Shown: piece after piece, positions 16,999-25,020 of the stretch
How positions within the stretch are numbered: position 1 is the first letter of the stretch
How the letters are laid out: the number at the start of each line of letters is the position of its first letter
Origin: Actinomadura luzonensis
GTDB taxonomy: Bacteria > Actinomycetota > Actinomycetes > Streptosporangiales > Streptosporangiaceae
Assembly (NCBI RefSeq): GCF_022664455.2
Contig: NZ_JAKRKC020000001.1
Location: forward strand, 1,240,001-1,304,000
Direction of reading: 5' to 3'
DNA: 64,000 nucleotides
Translations under genes and position numbers: made by a program
The notes under the pieces: model-generated
Database searches by the model: none
What the model saw: the letters and a program-made list of their open reading frames with translations, nothing else
Told to the model about the DNA's origin: nothing

Positions 16999-17475
16999 AT
17001 GGCCAAGCGGATCGACTACTACGACGACCCCGACGCGCCGCCGCCCAACAGTCTGGTCCCGTCCGTGAACGTCATCGTCACCAACGCCGCCGGCGAGATC
17101 CTGATGATCCGCCGCACCGACAACGGCAACTGGGCCGTCCCCGGCGGCGCGATCGATCTCGGCGAGTCGATCCCGGCGGCAGCCGTACGGGAGACTGAGG
17201 AGGAGACAGGCGTCCTCTGCGAGATCACCGGCCTGGTCGGCACCTACAGCGACCCGAAGCACGTCATCCTCTACACGTCGGACGGCGAGGTTCGCCAGGA
17301 GTTCTCTCTCGTCCTCACCGCCCGCCCGGTGAGCGGCGAGCCGAGGCCGAGCAGCGAGTCCCGCGAAGTCCGCTGGATCTCCCGCGACCGGGTCGCCGCG
17401 TTGCGGATGGACCGGTCGATGAGGATGCGGATCGAACACTTCCTAGCCGGGACCGGCCTGCCCTACATCGGCTGA
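16999..17475 (+). CDS. Nudix hydrolase (Pra-like), copy 1
   Basis: 158 residues. The Nudix box G-x5-E-x7-REUxEExGU is complete (GGAIDLGESIPAAAVRETEEETGV, about residues 49-72). In pSAM2 the Nudix protein Pra activates rep-xis-int, so a regulatory role in element activation is plausible; a housekeeping nucleotide-diphosphate hydrolase role cannot be excluded. Near neighbour of the Nudix gene at 37814, which appears to be the remnant of a second element. Its 3' end overlaps the convergent DUF6000 gene by 33 bp. Confidence 0.85.
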   Translation: MAKRIDYYDDPDAPPPNSLVPSVNVIVTNAAGEILMIRRTDNGNWAVPGGAIDLGESIPAAAVRETEEETGVLCEITGLVGTYSDPKHVILYTSDGEVRQEFSLVLTARPVSGEPRPSSESREVRWISRDRVAALRMDRSMRMRIEHFLAGTGLPYIG

Positions 17476-18123
17476 GTCGAGGAACCGCCGCCTCTTCGGC
17501 AGCCATTGATCGAGGCCGCCGCTCATACAGCTGTCGGCGAATCCGCAGATCAGCCGCAGGTACTCCTTCCGCCCTATCGGGTCCGCGCTGGCCACGGCCG
17601 AACGCTCCCAGAGACCGCCGGGTCCGAGGAAACGAGCCGCGCGTTCGGTCGAGTGCAGTTCATCCAGGTACAGGAGTGCCCCCATCGCATCGTCCTGGTC
17701 GTACAGGCACGACGTCTCCGGCAGCCACCGATCCAGGTACGCGGCGAGGATCTCCGCGTCACGCTCGTTCCCGAAGCGGGCAAGCGCGAAGCAGTACCCC
17801 TGGCCGGCGTAAACGAGTTCGCTCTCCAGCAGCAACGCGCCGAGCCGCTCGCGGAACTGGGCGCGCCGGTCCATGCCGATCAGCCACGCCGCTGTGAGCC
17901 GAGCCCGCCACTCGCTGTCCAACAGGACCCGTAGATCGTCATCCGTGATCTTCCGTGCGTCCCTGACCAGCGAGCCGGCGAACGAGCGGAACACCCGCTC
18001 CGGCAGCGCCAGGAAGTTCCCGCCCAGCAGCTCGAGATAGCGGCGAACGTCGCTCTTGCCGGGATGCACATAGCGCCGAGCCAGCGCCATCATCTGTGGA
18101 TCCGACGGACCCGGGAGACGCAT
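17443..18123 (-). CDS. DUF6000-family protein
   Basis: 226 residues, helical and HEAT-like, with LTAAWLIGMDRRAQFRERLG and GQGYCFALARFGNERDAEILAAYLDRWLP, the hallmark of actinobacterial DUF6000 proteins. Function unknown. Last gene of a four-gene minus-strand block (19562 to 17443), seven bases after the HD-domain gene. Confidence 0.7.
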   Translation of the reverse strand: MRLPGPSDPQMMALARRYVHPGKSDVRRYLELLGGNFLALPERVFRSFAGSLVRDARKITDDDLRVLLDSEWRARLTAAWLIGMDRRAQFRERLGALLLESELVYAGQGYCFALARFGNERDAEILAAYLDRWLPETSCLYDQDDAMGALLYLDELHSTERAARFLGPGGLWERSAVASADPIGRKEYLRLICGFADSCMSGGLDQWLPKRRRFLDSADVGQAGPG

Positions 18124-18130
18124 CCCACCA

Positions 18131-18691
18131 TCATGCCCGAGCGCGCAATGCCGCCTCTACAGAGCGAACCGCAGCCAGGATGCACGGCGTTGACGCGGTG
18201 ATCGAACGGGAGACGAGGTGCTCCGGCCCGTAGCGCGAGTGAATCTCGGCCAGGCGCTCCGTGACGTCGAGATGCCGCCCGTCCGGCCCGGTGGTCATGT
18301 CGCAGTAGGTGAGCGCCTGGATCAGTTCCGGCCCTTCCTCGCCGAACTCGTGCGTCAGTTCAATGTGCAGGGACCGTTCAAGGGCCTCGTTCACCGCGCA
18401 GGAGTGGTGCGCGACGAGGCGGCAGACCCTGTCGTCGGCCTGGTGAACGTCGCGCAGGTAGCGCGCGCCGTCGAGCGGGTGGAAGCCGGTCGCCACCAGA
18501 TCAGGGGCGTATCCGATGTCGTGCAGGTAGGCGGCGGCGGTCAGGGTGTCGGCCTCGTCGCCAAGGATCGGCGCCAGTGACGCGGCGCGGGCGGCTACCC
18601 CTTGGGTGTGCGCCCAGCGCCGCGGCAACGTCGTGTCCAGCAGGTCTTTGGCGAGGTCATGAGCCCACTCAGCTTGTCCCACACTGCCCAC
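18131..18691 (-). CDS. HD-domain protein
   Basis: About 186 residues from GTG 18691 (GTG 18682 is also possible). The HD signature is seen as HTQGVAARA, then AAYLHDIGYAPDL, and a distal HHSCA, which together bind metal in HD phosphohydrolases. Relatives cleave nucleotides or cyclic dinucleotides; the substrate here is unknown. It starts 59 bp after the tandem GntR stop and is probably co-transcribed with it and with DUF6000. Confidence 0.7.
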   Translation of the reverse strand: MGSVGQAEWAHDLAKDLLDTTLPRRWAHTQGVAARAASLAPILGDEADTLTAAAYLHDIGYAPDLVATGFHPLDGARYLRDVHQADDRVCRLVAHHSCAVNEALERSLHIELTHEFGEEGPELIQALTYCDMTTGPDGRHLDVTERLAEIHSRYGPEHLVSRSITASTPCILAAVRSVEAALRARA

Positions 18692-18749
18692 GATAGGCAC
18701 AGGCTGCCGGATTCGATCCAGGTGAACCGCCGGGACGTCCCAGGACGTC

Positions 18750-19202
18750 TCACCGGCGAACGTACCGCCCCCGCCCATGCTCCGACACAATCAGACCTTC
18801 CTGCTCCAGCACGTCGAGCGCCTGCCGGACCGTGCTGCGCGAAACACCGTGCCGCCGCCGCAAGCACGACTCGCTGGGCAGCGCGGCGCCCGGCTCCAGC
18901 TCTCTGCGCTCGATCTGACCGCGCAGCTCGTGCGCGATCGCCTGGTACAGATACGGTTCGTCCTTCGCCTTGTCACCGCCGACGACCAGCCGGCCCTTGG
19001 ACGGGATCGTCAGAATCAGCCCTTCGGCCTCCAGCACGGCCAGCGCCCGCCGCACCGTGTTGCGCGCGACCCCGAACTCCGCGCACAGCGCCGCCTCTGA
19101 CGGCAGCATCGAACCCACCGGGTACATGTCGACCTCGATTCGCTCTCGGAGCCGGTCAACGATCTGCGTGAAGACCCGCCAACCGGTCAGCCACCTGTTC
19201 AC
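18750..19202 (-). CDS. Tandem double-wHTH GntR regulator
   Basis: 150 residues made of two complete GntR-type winged helices: the first about 8-75 (IVDRLRERIEV, LPSEAALCAEFGVARNTVRRAL, GRLVV), the second about 84-149 (AIAHELRGQIERRELEPG, LPSESCLRRRHGVSRSTVRQAL, GRGRYV). No effector domain. One chain carrying two DNA-binding units could bind asymmetric or paired operators. Upstream of the HD and DUF6000 genes and 12 bp after a 115-residue hypothetical gene. Confidence 0.8.
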   Translation of the reverse strand: MNRWLTGWRVFTQIVDRLRERIEVDMYPVGSMLPSEAALCAEFGVARNTVRRALAVLEAEGLILTIPSKGRLVVGGDKAKDEPYLYQAIAHELRGQIERRELEPGAALPSESCLRRRHGVSRSTVRQALDVLEQEGLIVSEHGRGRYVRR

Positions 19203-19214
19203 CGTCGATGTGCC

Positions 19215-19562
19215 TCAGAGCCGGTAAGCCTCGGCGATCTGGTGCAGGTTGAAGCACAGCTCGCCCTGCTCCCCGTCGTGCCAGCCGTCCTGCGCGGCCT
19301 GCGCGATCCGCTCGACGGCCGCGGCGAGCCGCAGGCAGGTGACCCGCTCGTCGCCCTGGTCACCCCAGTAGAACCAGCAGAACCCCGCGTGAACGAAGAC
19401 GCGGCGAACCCGGGAATTGACGTCGGCCACCTCCAGGCACGGCCGACCGTCCTCGGCCACGACGAAGGCCACAGGAACATCCCGGTTCTTGAGCTCGTCC
19501 CCGAGCGCGATGAGCGCGCGCTGCGCGTAGGCGTACTGTCGTTCCTCGACGCTGCTCGCCAT
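19215..19562 (-). CDS. AICE-conserved hypothetical protein
   Basis: 115 residues, mixed alpha/beta, with LEVADVNSRVRRVFVHAGFCWFYWGDQGDE as its most distinctive part. A Trp/Tyr-rich strand and two Cys (TCLRLA, ELCFNLHQ) are visible. First gene of the GntR-HD-DUF6000 unit and divergent from the second XRE/PLD gene across a 143-bp gap that contains the GGACGTCT repeats. Confidence 0.6.
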   Translation of the reverse strand: MASSVEERQYAYAQRALIALGDELKNRDVPVAFVVAEDGRPCLEVADVNSRVRRVFVHAGFCWFYWGDQGDERVTCLRLAAAVERIAQAAQDGWHDGEQGELCFNLHQIAEAYRL

Positions 19563-19640
19563 ACTCGAGCCATCCTTCCCTCGTCACGGACTGTGTATGA
19601 CGAGGTTCGTCCGCGGACTGGAACCTCTACACCGCAACTC

Positions 19641-19660
19641 AGGGACGTCTAGGGACGTCT
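19641..19660. promoter_or_regulatory. Tandem 10-bp operator AGGGACGTCT x2
   Basis: Two perfect back-to-back copies of AGGGACGTCT (19641-19650 and 19651-19660) in the divergent gap between the 115-residue gene and the XRE/PLD gene. The spacing is one helical turn, so two protomers would bind on the same face. The GACGTC core matches the inverted repeat upstream of copy 1 at 16202-16238. Confidence 0.6.
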
Positions 19661-19705
19661 CATGTTAGCTTCCAGGTAGAACCCCTGGTCACGCGAGAGG
19701 TGCGC

Positions 19706-20440
19706 ATGAACGACAACCTTCGCCACGCCCTCATCAACGCCCGTCTCCAGCCCGTGGACGTCGCCGCGCATCTCGCCGTTGACCCCAAGACCGTCCACCG
19801 CTGGCTGAAGGGCCGCATCCCCTACCCCCGCCACCGCTGGGCCATCGCCGGCCTTCTCGAAGTCGAGGAATCCGAGCTCTGGCCCGACCTCACCCACCAG
19901 CAACACGCCCTCAGCGACGAGGTCCAGGCCATCTACCCGCACCGCTGGGCAGTTCCCCGAGCCACATGGCGCCACCTCTTCCAGTCAGCCACCCACGAGA
20001 TCGACATCCTGACGTACAGCGGCCTCTTCCTCGCCGAAGACACCGGCCTCATCCGCCTCCTGATCAGCAAGGCAGAGGCCGGCGTGCGTGTGCGTCTCCT
20101 GCTCGGCGATCCCAAGGCACCCGCCGTAGCCGCACGCGGAGTCGACGAGGAAATCGGCCCAGATGTCATGGCGACCCGCATCCGAAGCGCGCTCGCTCTC
20201 TTCCAGCCGCTAGCCAGTACCGAGAACGCAGAGCTCCGTCTGCACCAGACAGTGCTCTACAACTCGATCTATCGCTCGGACGCCGAACTACTCGTCAACA
20301 GCCACGCGTACGGCACACCCGCTGCTCAAGCCCCTGTGATCCGCCTGCGAGCGATCGAGCAGGAGGCCGCAGCATCTACGTACATGAGTAGCTTCCAGCG
20401 TGTATGGGCGAGCGCCATGCCGTACAAGGCAGAGAGATGA
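19706..20440 (+). CDS. XRE-type HTH protein with phospholipase-D-like domain (copy 2)
   Basis: 244 residues from ATG 19706 (GAGAGG upstream; a GTG at 19700 is also possible). It has the same architecture as copy 1 at 16255: HTH with VAAHLAVDPKTVHRWLKG, PHRWAVPR linker, ILTYSGLFLAEDTG, VRVRLLLGDP, LHQTVLYNSIYRSDAELLVNSHAYG. Again the catalytic Lys of the HKD motif is absent. It stands alone here, without a Nudix partner, and is the last gene before the cargo-boundary repeat. Confidence 0.75.
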   Translation: MNDNLRHALINARLQPVDVAAHLAVDPKTVHRWLKGRIPYPRHRWAIAGLLEVEESELWPDLTHQQHALSDEVQAIYPHRWAVPRATWRHLFQSATHEIDILTYSGLFLAEDTGLIRLLISKAEAGVRVRLLLGDPKAPAVAARGVDEEIGPDVMATRIRSALALFQPLASTENAELRLHQTVLYNSIYRSDAELLVNSHAYGTPAAQAPVIRLRAIEQEAAASTYMSSFQRVWASAMPYKAER

Positions 20441-20463
20441 CCAGCTGCTGAAGCGTCGACTCA

Positions 20464-20491
20464 GCAGCATCATGATTGCAGCATCATGATT
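20464..20491 (+). repeat. Tandem 14-bp repeat
   Basis: GCAGCATCATGATT occurs twice in direct contact (20464-20477 and 20478-20491), just after the XRE/PLD stop. Each unit holds the palindrome ATCATGAT. It could be a regulatory or recombination site. Confidence 0.6.
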
Positions 20492-20521
20492 GTCGGGTCA
20501 TCAGAAAGCTACTTATCTGCA

Positions 20522-20609
20522 CGTCATCAAGGGCGGTCCGCCCTTGGCGGCCCGCCACGCGTGGGGCGGTCGCTGGCCGCGCTGCGGCTCTCCGGCCGGT
20601 CACGGCCAG
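20522..20609 (+). repeat. GC-rich cargo-boundary repeat, copy A
   Basis: Shares with 38384-38476 a common layout (TCAAGGGC-type lead, GGCGGCCC block) and an exact 29-bp core at 20573-20601. The core's CTGGCCGCG pairs with CACGGCCAG at the end to make a hairpin (one mismatch). Copy A lies between the AICE regulatory genes and the defence cargo. No protein is encoded across 20441-20739; this repeat and the 14-bp tandem are all I see there. Confidence 0.75.
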
Positions 20610-20739
20610 CACCGCCCACGCGCCAGCACTACAGGCAACAGCCAGAAACGCACGAATCTGGCAACCCTCGTTCGTCGAGGCGTGAGTGATGGAGTCCTGA
20701 GTTGCAGGAAGGCCACCGGGTCGGTGGCGTTAGCGACGA

Positions 20740-21183
20740 TCAGACCAAGGGAGGTGCTCCTGGCGCTGCTGCGGGAGGAGTCACTGGGGGCTGCGCCGAC
20801 GAATGCGCCATTCTCAACTGCTTGATGTCATCCGAGGCCGCGTGCCGCAGCACGAAGATCTTCACCAGAGCGAACACGCTCGGCCCTGTGAGCGCGAGCG
20901 CTAGCCATGTGTGGCCGTTCACTCCGAGAACCACCGCGGCGGCGAGCATCGCGACGGCGATGACCAACCCTGCACCAACCCCAACAAGATGCAGAACGTA
21001 CCCTCGGCGGTCCTGAACCTCCCGGGTTCGCGCCGCGAGCACCGCCATCCGGTACTCATGCTCTCGCCTCAGCACAGGTTCGAGAGCCTTGAGGGCGGGA
21101 GTGAGATGCTCTGCAGGGAGTTGCGCCCATTGCGTGGCTATTTCCAGCCCGGTGGGTCCCCGATCGAGTGGATCAGCCGTCAC
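20740..21183 (-). CDS. Two-TM membrane protein paired with HEPN-like protein
   Basis: 147 residues: a soluble helical head (about 1-65, AQLPAEHLTPALKALEPVLRREHEYRMAVLAAR), two membrane helices (about 68-90 and 92-112), and a short Pro-rich tail. The layout resembles DUF2335-type small membrane proteins. The start overlaps the stop of the HEPN-like gene by four bases, so the two are coupled. Possible membrane effector or anchor in a two-gene system; inference only. Confidence 0.6.
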   Translation of the reverse strand: MTADPLDRGPTGLEIATQWAQLPAEHLTPALKALEPVLRREHEYRMAVLAARTREVQDRRGYVLHLVGVGAGLVIAVAMLAAAVVLGVNGHTWLALALTGPSVFALVKIFVLRHAASDDIKQLRMAHSSAQPPVTPPAAAPGAPPLV

Positions 21184-21851
21184 CTGTTAGCTCCCCCATC
21201 TCCGTGTAGTAGAGGTTCGCGCTCGTCCAGGAGGTGGGGTGGAGGCGGGCCGAGTCGTCTGAAAAGGTAGTCGAGCCCATTGACCAGGCTCAGTGCAGCT
21301 TCGGGCGTATGCTCATCGGCACCCACAGACAAGAGGTCGAAAGCATGCGGCTGGCCCTTCCGTTCTGCTTGGTTGGAAAGGAGCGTCTCCACAGTTGAGA
21401 CGAAGGTCTCAGCCTCGGCATGCAGCTCATCAGCTTCCGCGGCGGCCAAGTCACGGACCATGCCAGCCTCAGCTCCTGCCCGCTTCGCGGCGGTCACCGA
21501 GAAATAAGCTGCCCAATCAGCTAGGCCGGGCTCTACAAGAGGGAGCAGTTCCCAAGCGCTGCGCAGTCTGGCGCGATTCTTGGGAGGGCGAGGGCGAGCG
21601 GCGAGGATCGCCGCGGCGGCACGCAGGGCAGCCAGGTGAGCGGCGACATAACGGCTGGCCGGAGTGCGGGCCGCGGAGGCCTCAGCCAGTAGGGCACGCG
21701 CATCGGAGAGGTGCGCTTGGGCATTGCGGGATGCTGGCAATTTCGGGAGGTCGTCGGGGACCGAGTCAGCCGTATGACTAGCCTCACGGCTATGTGTATC
21801 AAGCATTCGATCGCGCCATCGTCTCAGCATGTCCTTGAGCCACAGGCCCAT
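21180..21851 (-). CDS. SAV_6107-family HEPN-like protein
   Basis: 223 residues. The central 60-165 region (RYVAAHLAALRAAAAIL, AWELLPLVEPGLADWAAYF, KRAGAEAG, ETFVSTVETLL) fits the SAV_6107 HEPN family. An R-x4-H motif is seen in RYVAAH, as in HEPN nucleases, though chromosomal SAV_6107 members are not known toxins. Flanked by unordered Ser/Pro-rich ends. Coupled to a two-TM protein and next to hsdRMS, it is probably cargo of the element. Confidence 0.6.
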   Translation of the reverse strand: MGLWLKDMLRRWRDRMLDTHSREASHTADSVPDDLPKLPASRNAQAHLSDARALLAEASAARTPASRYVAAHLAALRAAAAILAARPRPPKNRARLRSAWELLPLVEPGLADWAAYFSVTAAKRAGAEAGMVRDLAAAEADELHAEAETFVSTVETLLSNQAERKGQPHAFDLLSVGADEHTPEAALSLVNGLDYLFRRLGPPPPHLLDEREPLLHGDGGANR

Positions 21852-21943
21852 TCGATAAGCTCCTCACGAGCGGACGGCTTATGCGACTTATGCGATGAGA
21901 ATAGCTGCACAGTAGCGGATAGGCCAGTAGATCGATGACTATG

Positions 21944-22252
21944 TCACAGATAGTCATACTTGCGGCCAATCCGCACCCATGCGATACGGTGCCTATCGGG
22001 CCGACGAATATGCTTCCCACGAGTAGCATCTACGCCTCTGAGGAGGCGCCCGGGCGGAGACCGTGACGATCGCCGACTTCGGTACTCACCGTTCGGGGTC
22101 AGGGCGATCGGCTGCCGCGGCCCTCCTCCGTCGGGCCTTGCCACCGACCATCCAGGCTGAGGCTCCGCTACAGTAGCGCTCGGAATAACCAGAGCTCGCG
22201 TCTCTACATCCGAGCAGTCGGCTTCTCTGACCAGCGTAGCAAGTACGGCCAC
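21944..22252 (-). CDS. Possible small gene after hsdS
   Basis: A 102-residue frame starting at GTG directly after the hsdS stop. The first half (LVREADCSDVETRALVIPSATVAEPQPGW) looks protein-like; the second half is Arg-rich and may be chance. No family recognised. If real it would be the fourth gene of the hsd operon. The rest of 21852-22252 shows nothing else. Confidence 0.3.
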   Translation of the reverse strand: MAVLATLVREADCSDVETRALVIPSATVAEPQPGWSVARPDGGGPRQPIALTPNGEYRSRRSSRSPPGRLLRGVDATRGKHIRRPDRHRIAWVRIGRKYDYL

Positions 22253-23605
22253 TCATGAGACCAAGTCTCCACGGAATGCCTTGGCTAGGGCCGCTTGACT
22301 TATGCGATCAAGGAATGATGAGACGGCGTCTATATTCGTAAGAATTTCCTCACTCACCTTGAAGAGCGCTTCCACTCGACGGACAATTTCACGTTGCTCT
22401 TCGAGAGGGGGAAGAGCCACCGCCACTTGTGAGAGTATAGCTAGATTGATATTCGCCTGGGCGGTAGCAGGGGCGAAAGCCGCCAAATCACGACGAGCAG
22501 TACGCATGAATAGCTCGACGTACTCGGGTAGCGCAATCTTTTCGTCAGCGATCAAACCGACGACACTGTCAGGAAAACATGCAGGATAGGTCAGAAGGGC
22601 ACTATCTGCAATGTTGGCAGCAATTGTAATACAGACGGTTCGAGCTGGCCAAATTCGGCTTTGAGCTAGGCCTAGGTCATTATAAGTTTGGGAATGCGAA
22701 GTAATGCGACCACCGGAACGCGCAACTTCGCCAGTTTGGATGAATGGATAGTCGCCGCCGAACAGACTAGGGTGATTTCTCGGTCGATGCTTTGATTTGC
22801 CACGGCCCAGTTCTCCCAGCTCGGGCAGCGCCGCCCAACACCACTCATCCGGGATCGGCGGCAGAGTGTCAGCAGACGGAAGAGTGGGTTCCCGGTACCT
22901 ACGTCCCAAGCGGTGCTGGTCGGAACTGCGTTTCGCTTGCAGCATGGATATGCAGGGAGCAGGGCGATGGTCGCCGCGCCAGCGCGACGTTAGAGCACCA
23001 GAGCAGGCCGCAGCAAGAACTGCTCGGCGGGCGGTCATAATGATGCTGCGCGCGCTGGCGAGACCGGCAGCGACAGCATCGCGCATTTGGTCAATCTGGT
23101 CGAGCAGGTCAACGATCCGACGCTGCTCCGCAACAGGAGGCAGTGGAATGCGTTGCGAGCGAACCACTCGGTCGTATGTGGCAGGGTATTGCGTTCCAGT
23201 TTGCTTTGGCGTGACCAGATGGATGAATTCGTCCGTTGTCACCCAACGAAATAGGAAGTCCTGCAACACTCTGTTGTTCGGACGCAGTACTGTGAATCCC
23301 GTTGATGCCACTGCCGGTTGTTCTACATTGGATACTCGTGCAATGTTGCGGAGATATGTTCTCACGTTTGAAAACAGCACGTCTCCATCTCTCACGGCCC
23401 GCCTAGCCCTCGATGGGGCCTCAGCGCCTGCAATCTTTCGTGACTCAGTTATCTCGAAGCGCCGATTATCGATACTTGAGATATCGATATAATTTATAAT
23501 CGTCTGAGGATGTTTTGTGGGGTCGACACTCGGCACTACATCCGTAACCTCAGAGATATTGACAACTTCCCAGCCCTGCGGCAAATCCCGAAAAGAAATG
23601 CTCAT
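22253..23605 (-). CDS. hsdS: Type I restriction system specificity subunit HsdS
   Basis: 450 residues with two target-recognition domains, each followed by the conserved spacer helix: LPPVAEQRRIVDLLDQIDQMR (about 175-195) and LPPLEEQREIVRRVEALFKV (about 395-415). Each TRD reads half of a bipartite DNA target. Its ATG overlaps the hsdM stop (ATGA). Lower GC than the tra operon, which supports separate acquisition. Full length for the family. Confidence 0.93.
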   Translation of the reverse strand: MSISFRDLPQGWEVVNISEVTDVVPSVDPTKHPQTIINYIDISSIDNRRFEITESRKIAGAEAPSRARRAVRDGDVLFSNVRTYLRNIARVSNVEQPAVASTGFTVLRPNNRVLQDFLFRWVTTDEFIHLVTPKQTGTQYPATYDRVVRSQRIPLPPVAEQRRIVDLLDQIDQMRDAVAAGLASARSIIMTARRAVLAAACSGALTSRWRGDHRPAPCISMLQAKRSSDQHRLGRRYREPTLPSADTLPPIPDEWCWAALPELGELGRGKSKHRPRNHPSLFGGDYPFIQTGEVARSGGRITSHSQTYNDLGLAQSRIWPARTVCITIAANIADSALLTYPACFPDSVVGLIADEKIALPEYVELFMRTARRDLAAFAPATAQANINLAILSQVAVALPPLEEQREIVRRVEALFKVSEEILTNIDAVSSFLDRISQAALAKAFRGDLVS

Positions 23606-25020
23606 TCCGAGCCCTCCCCATTTCCTAGCAGTTGCTGTAGTGCTTCAAGGTGAAGAAGTGCTTGCTGGAGTTCATAAGAAGCCTCAGTGATCAGGTCGGC
23701 CGGATCTCCAAGCTCATCGACGTCATCAAGCTCGTCGTCACGCAGCCACCTGAAGTTGTCGATCTTGTAGTCTCGCGCCTTAACCTCATTGATGCCGAAT
23801 ACCCGCCACCGACCCTCATCGGAATCACTCTCCTGCCGAAGAGCTTGGCCATTAGGATCGACTCCATAGCAGGCTTCGAATTCTCTGAAATGAGACGCCG
23901 TAAGGGGACGCGACTTCTTAGTCACTGCCGGCACGTTAGCGCGAGCATCGTATATCCACACCTTCGAGGTGGACCGACCCTTTGTCAGGAAGATAACGTT
24001 GGTCTTCGTGCCGGGCGTGTAGGGGTTGAAGGTACCGCGCGGGCATCGCAGCACCGTATGGACGTCGGCGTCCTCCATGAGAATCTTGAAAACCTCGCCC
24101 GCCTTGTCAGCGAAGAGCACGTTATCCGGAACCACGATAGCCGCTCGGCCTCCCGGCTTCAGGATTGTGAGCACGTGCTGAAGGAAGTTCAACTGCTTGT
24201 TGGAGGTTTCAATCGTGAAGTCGTCCCGCACCGGAGCCTGATTTGCTCCACGAGTGCCAAATGGCGGATTGGTCAACACCACGTCGAAGCGCTGACGACC
24301 GGGTGCTTCGTATATGGAGTCCCCCAGCAGGATATGCGGCTCGACCTGGTGTAGGTACATGTTCATGAGGGCCAGGCGTCTCGGGCGAGCTACCAGTTCC
24401 TGCCCGTAGTACGTCGCGGTCTTGATACGCCTAGCAGTATCGCGGTCGAGCGCGCCGCCCGTGTGCTCCTTGAGCCATTCGTATGCGGCAACTAGGAAGC
24501 CGCCTGTACCGCAGGCTGGGTCGCAGATGCTGAACTGGTTGTGGGCACGTGGGTCGGGCTTGATGACCCGAACCATAGACCGGATCAGCGGTCTTGGCGT
24601 GAAATACTGGCCAGCACCCTTTTTGCCCTCAGCAGCCGACTTTTCCAGCAATCCCTCGAATGCTGCGGCCTTAACGTCGACGTCGAGGCTGGTCCACTCG
24701 GTTTCGTCAATAGCCTTGATCAGGCGGGCAAGCGTTGTTGGGTTGGCGAGCCGGTTTTGTGATCCAGCGAAGATATCCCCGAGCATGCCGTCCTGCTTCC
24801 CAAGCTTTCGCAGAGCGACCTCGTACGCCTCGATGAGATCAGTGCCGGACTGCTTGCGCAGGTACGGCCAGTCGGTTTCTTCTGGCAGCTCGATGCCCTG
24901 CTCGTCTGCCATCTTAAGGAACAGCAGGTACGTCAGCTGTTCGATGTAGTCTCCGTAGTCGACCCCGTCGTGGCGCAGAGTGTGGGCATAGCCCCAAAGC
25001 TTTCCTACAACGTCGGTCAT
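23602..25020 (-). CDS. hsdM: Type I restriction system N6-adenine methyltransferase HsdM
   Basis: 472 residues. N-terminal helical domain (GKLWGYAHTLRHDGVDYGDYIEQLTYLLFLKMA), then the SAM-binding motif DPACGTGGF (167-175) and catalytic NPPF (251-254) of gamma-class N6A enzymes, preceded by GAGQYFTPRPLI. It methylates the target chosen by HsdS and forms the M2S core of the restriction complex. Start and stop overlap hsdR and hsdS by four bases each. Confidence 0.95.
   Translation of the reverse strand: MTDVVGKLWGYAHTLRHDGVDYGDYIEQLTYLLFLKMADEQGIELPEETDWPYLRKQSGTDLIEAYEVALRKLGKQDGMLGDIFAGSQNRLANPTTLARLIKAIDETEWTSLDVDVKAAAFEGLLEKSAAEGKKGAGQYFTPRPLIRSMVRVIKPDPRAHNQFSICDPACGTGGFLVAAYEWLKEHTGGALDRDTARRIKTATYYGQELVARPRRLALMNMYLHQVEPHILLGDSIYEAPGRQRFDVVLTNPPFGTRGANQAPVRDDFTIETSNKQLNFLQHVLTILKPGGRAAIVVPDNVLFADKAGEVFKILMEDADVHTVLRCPRGTFNPYTPGTKTNVIFLTKGRSTSKVWIYDARANVPAVTKKSRPLTASHFREFEACYGVDPNGQALRQESDSDEGRWRVFGINEVKARDYKIDNFRWLRDDELDDVDELGDPADLITEASYELQQALLHLEALQQLLGNGEGSE

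Noticed and set aside
19640..20640. CRISPR array
   Set aside because: Repeats here are only two units each (10 bp, 14 bp) with no spacers; no cas genes are seen in the window.
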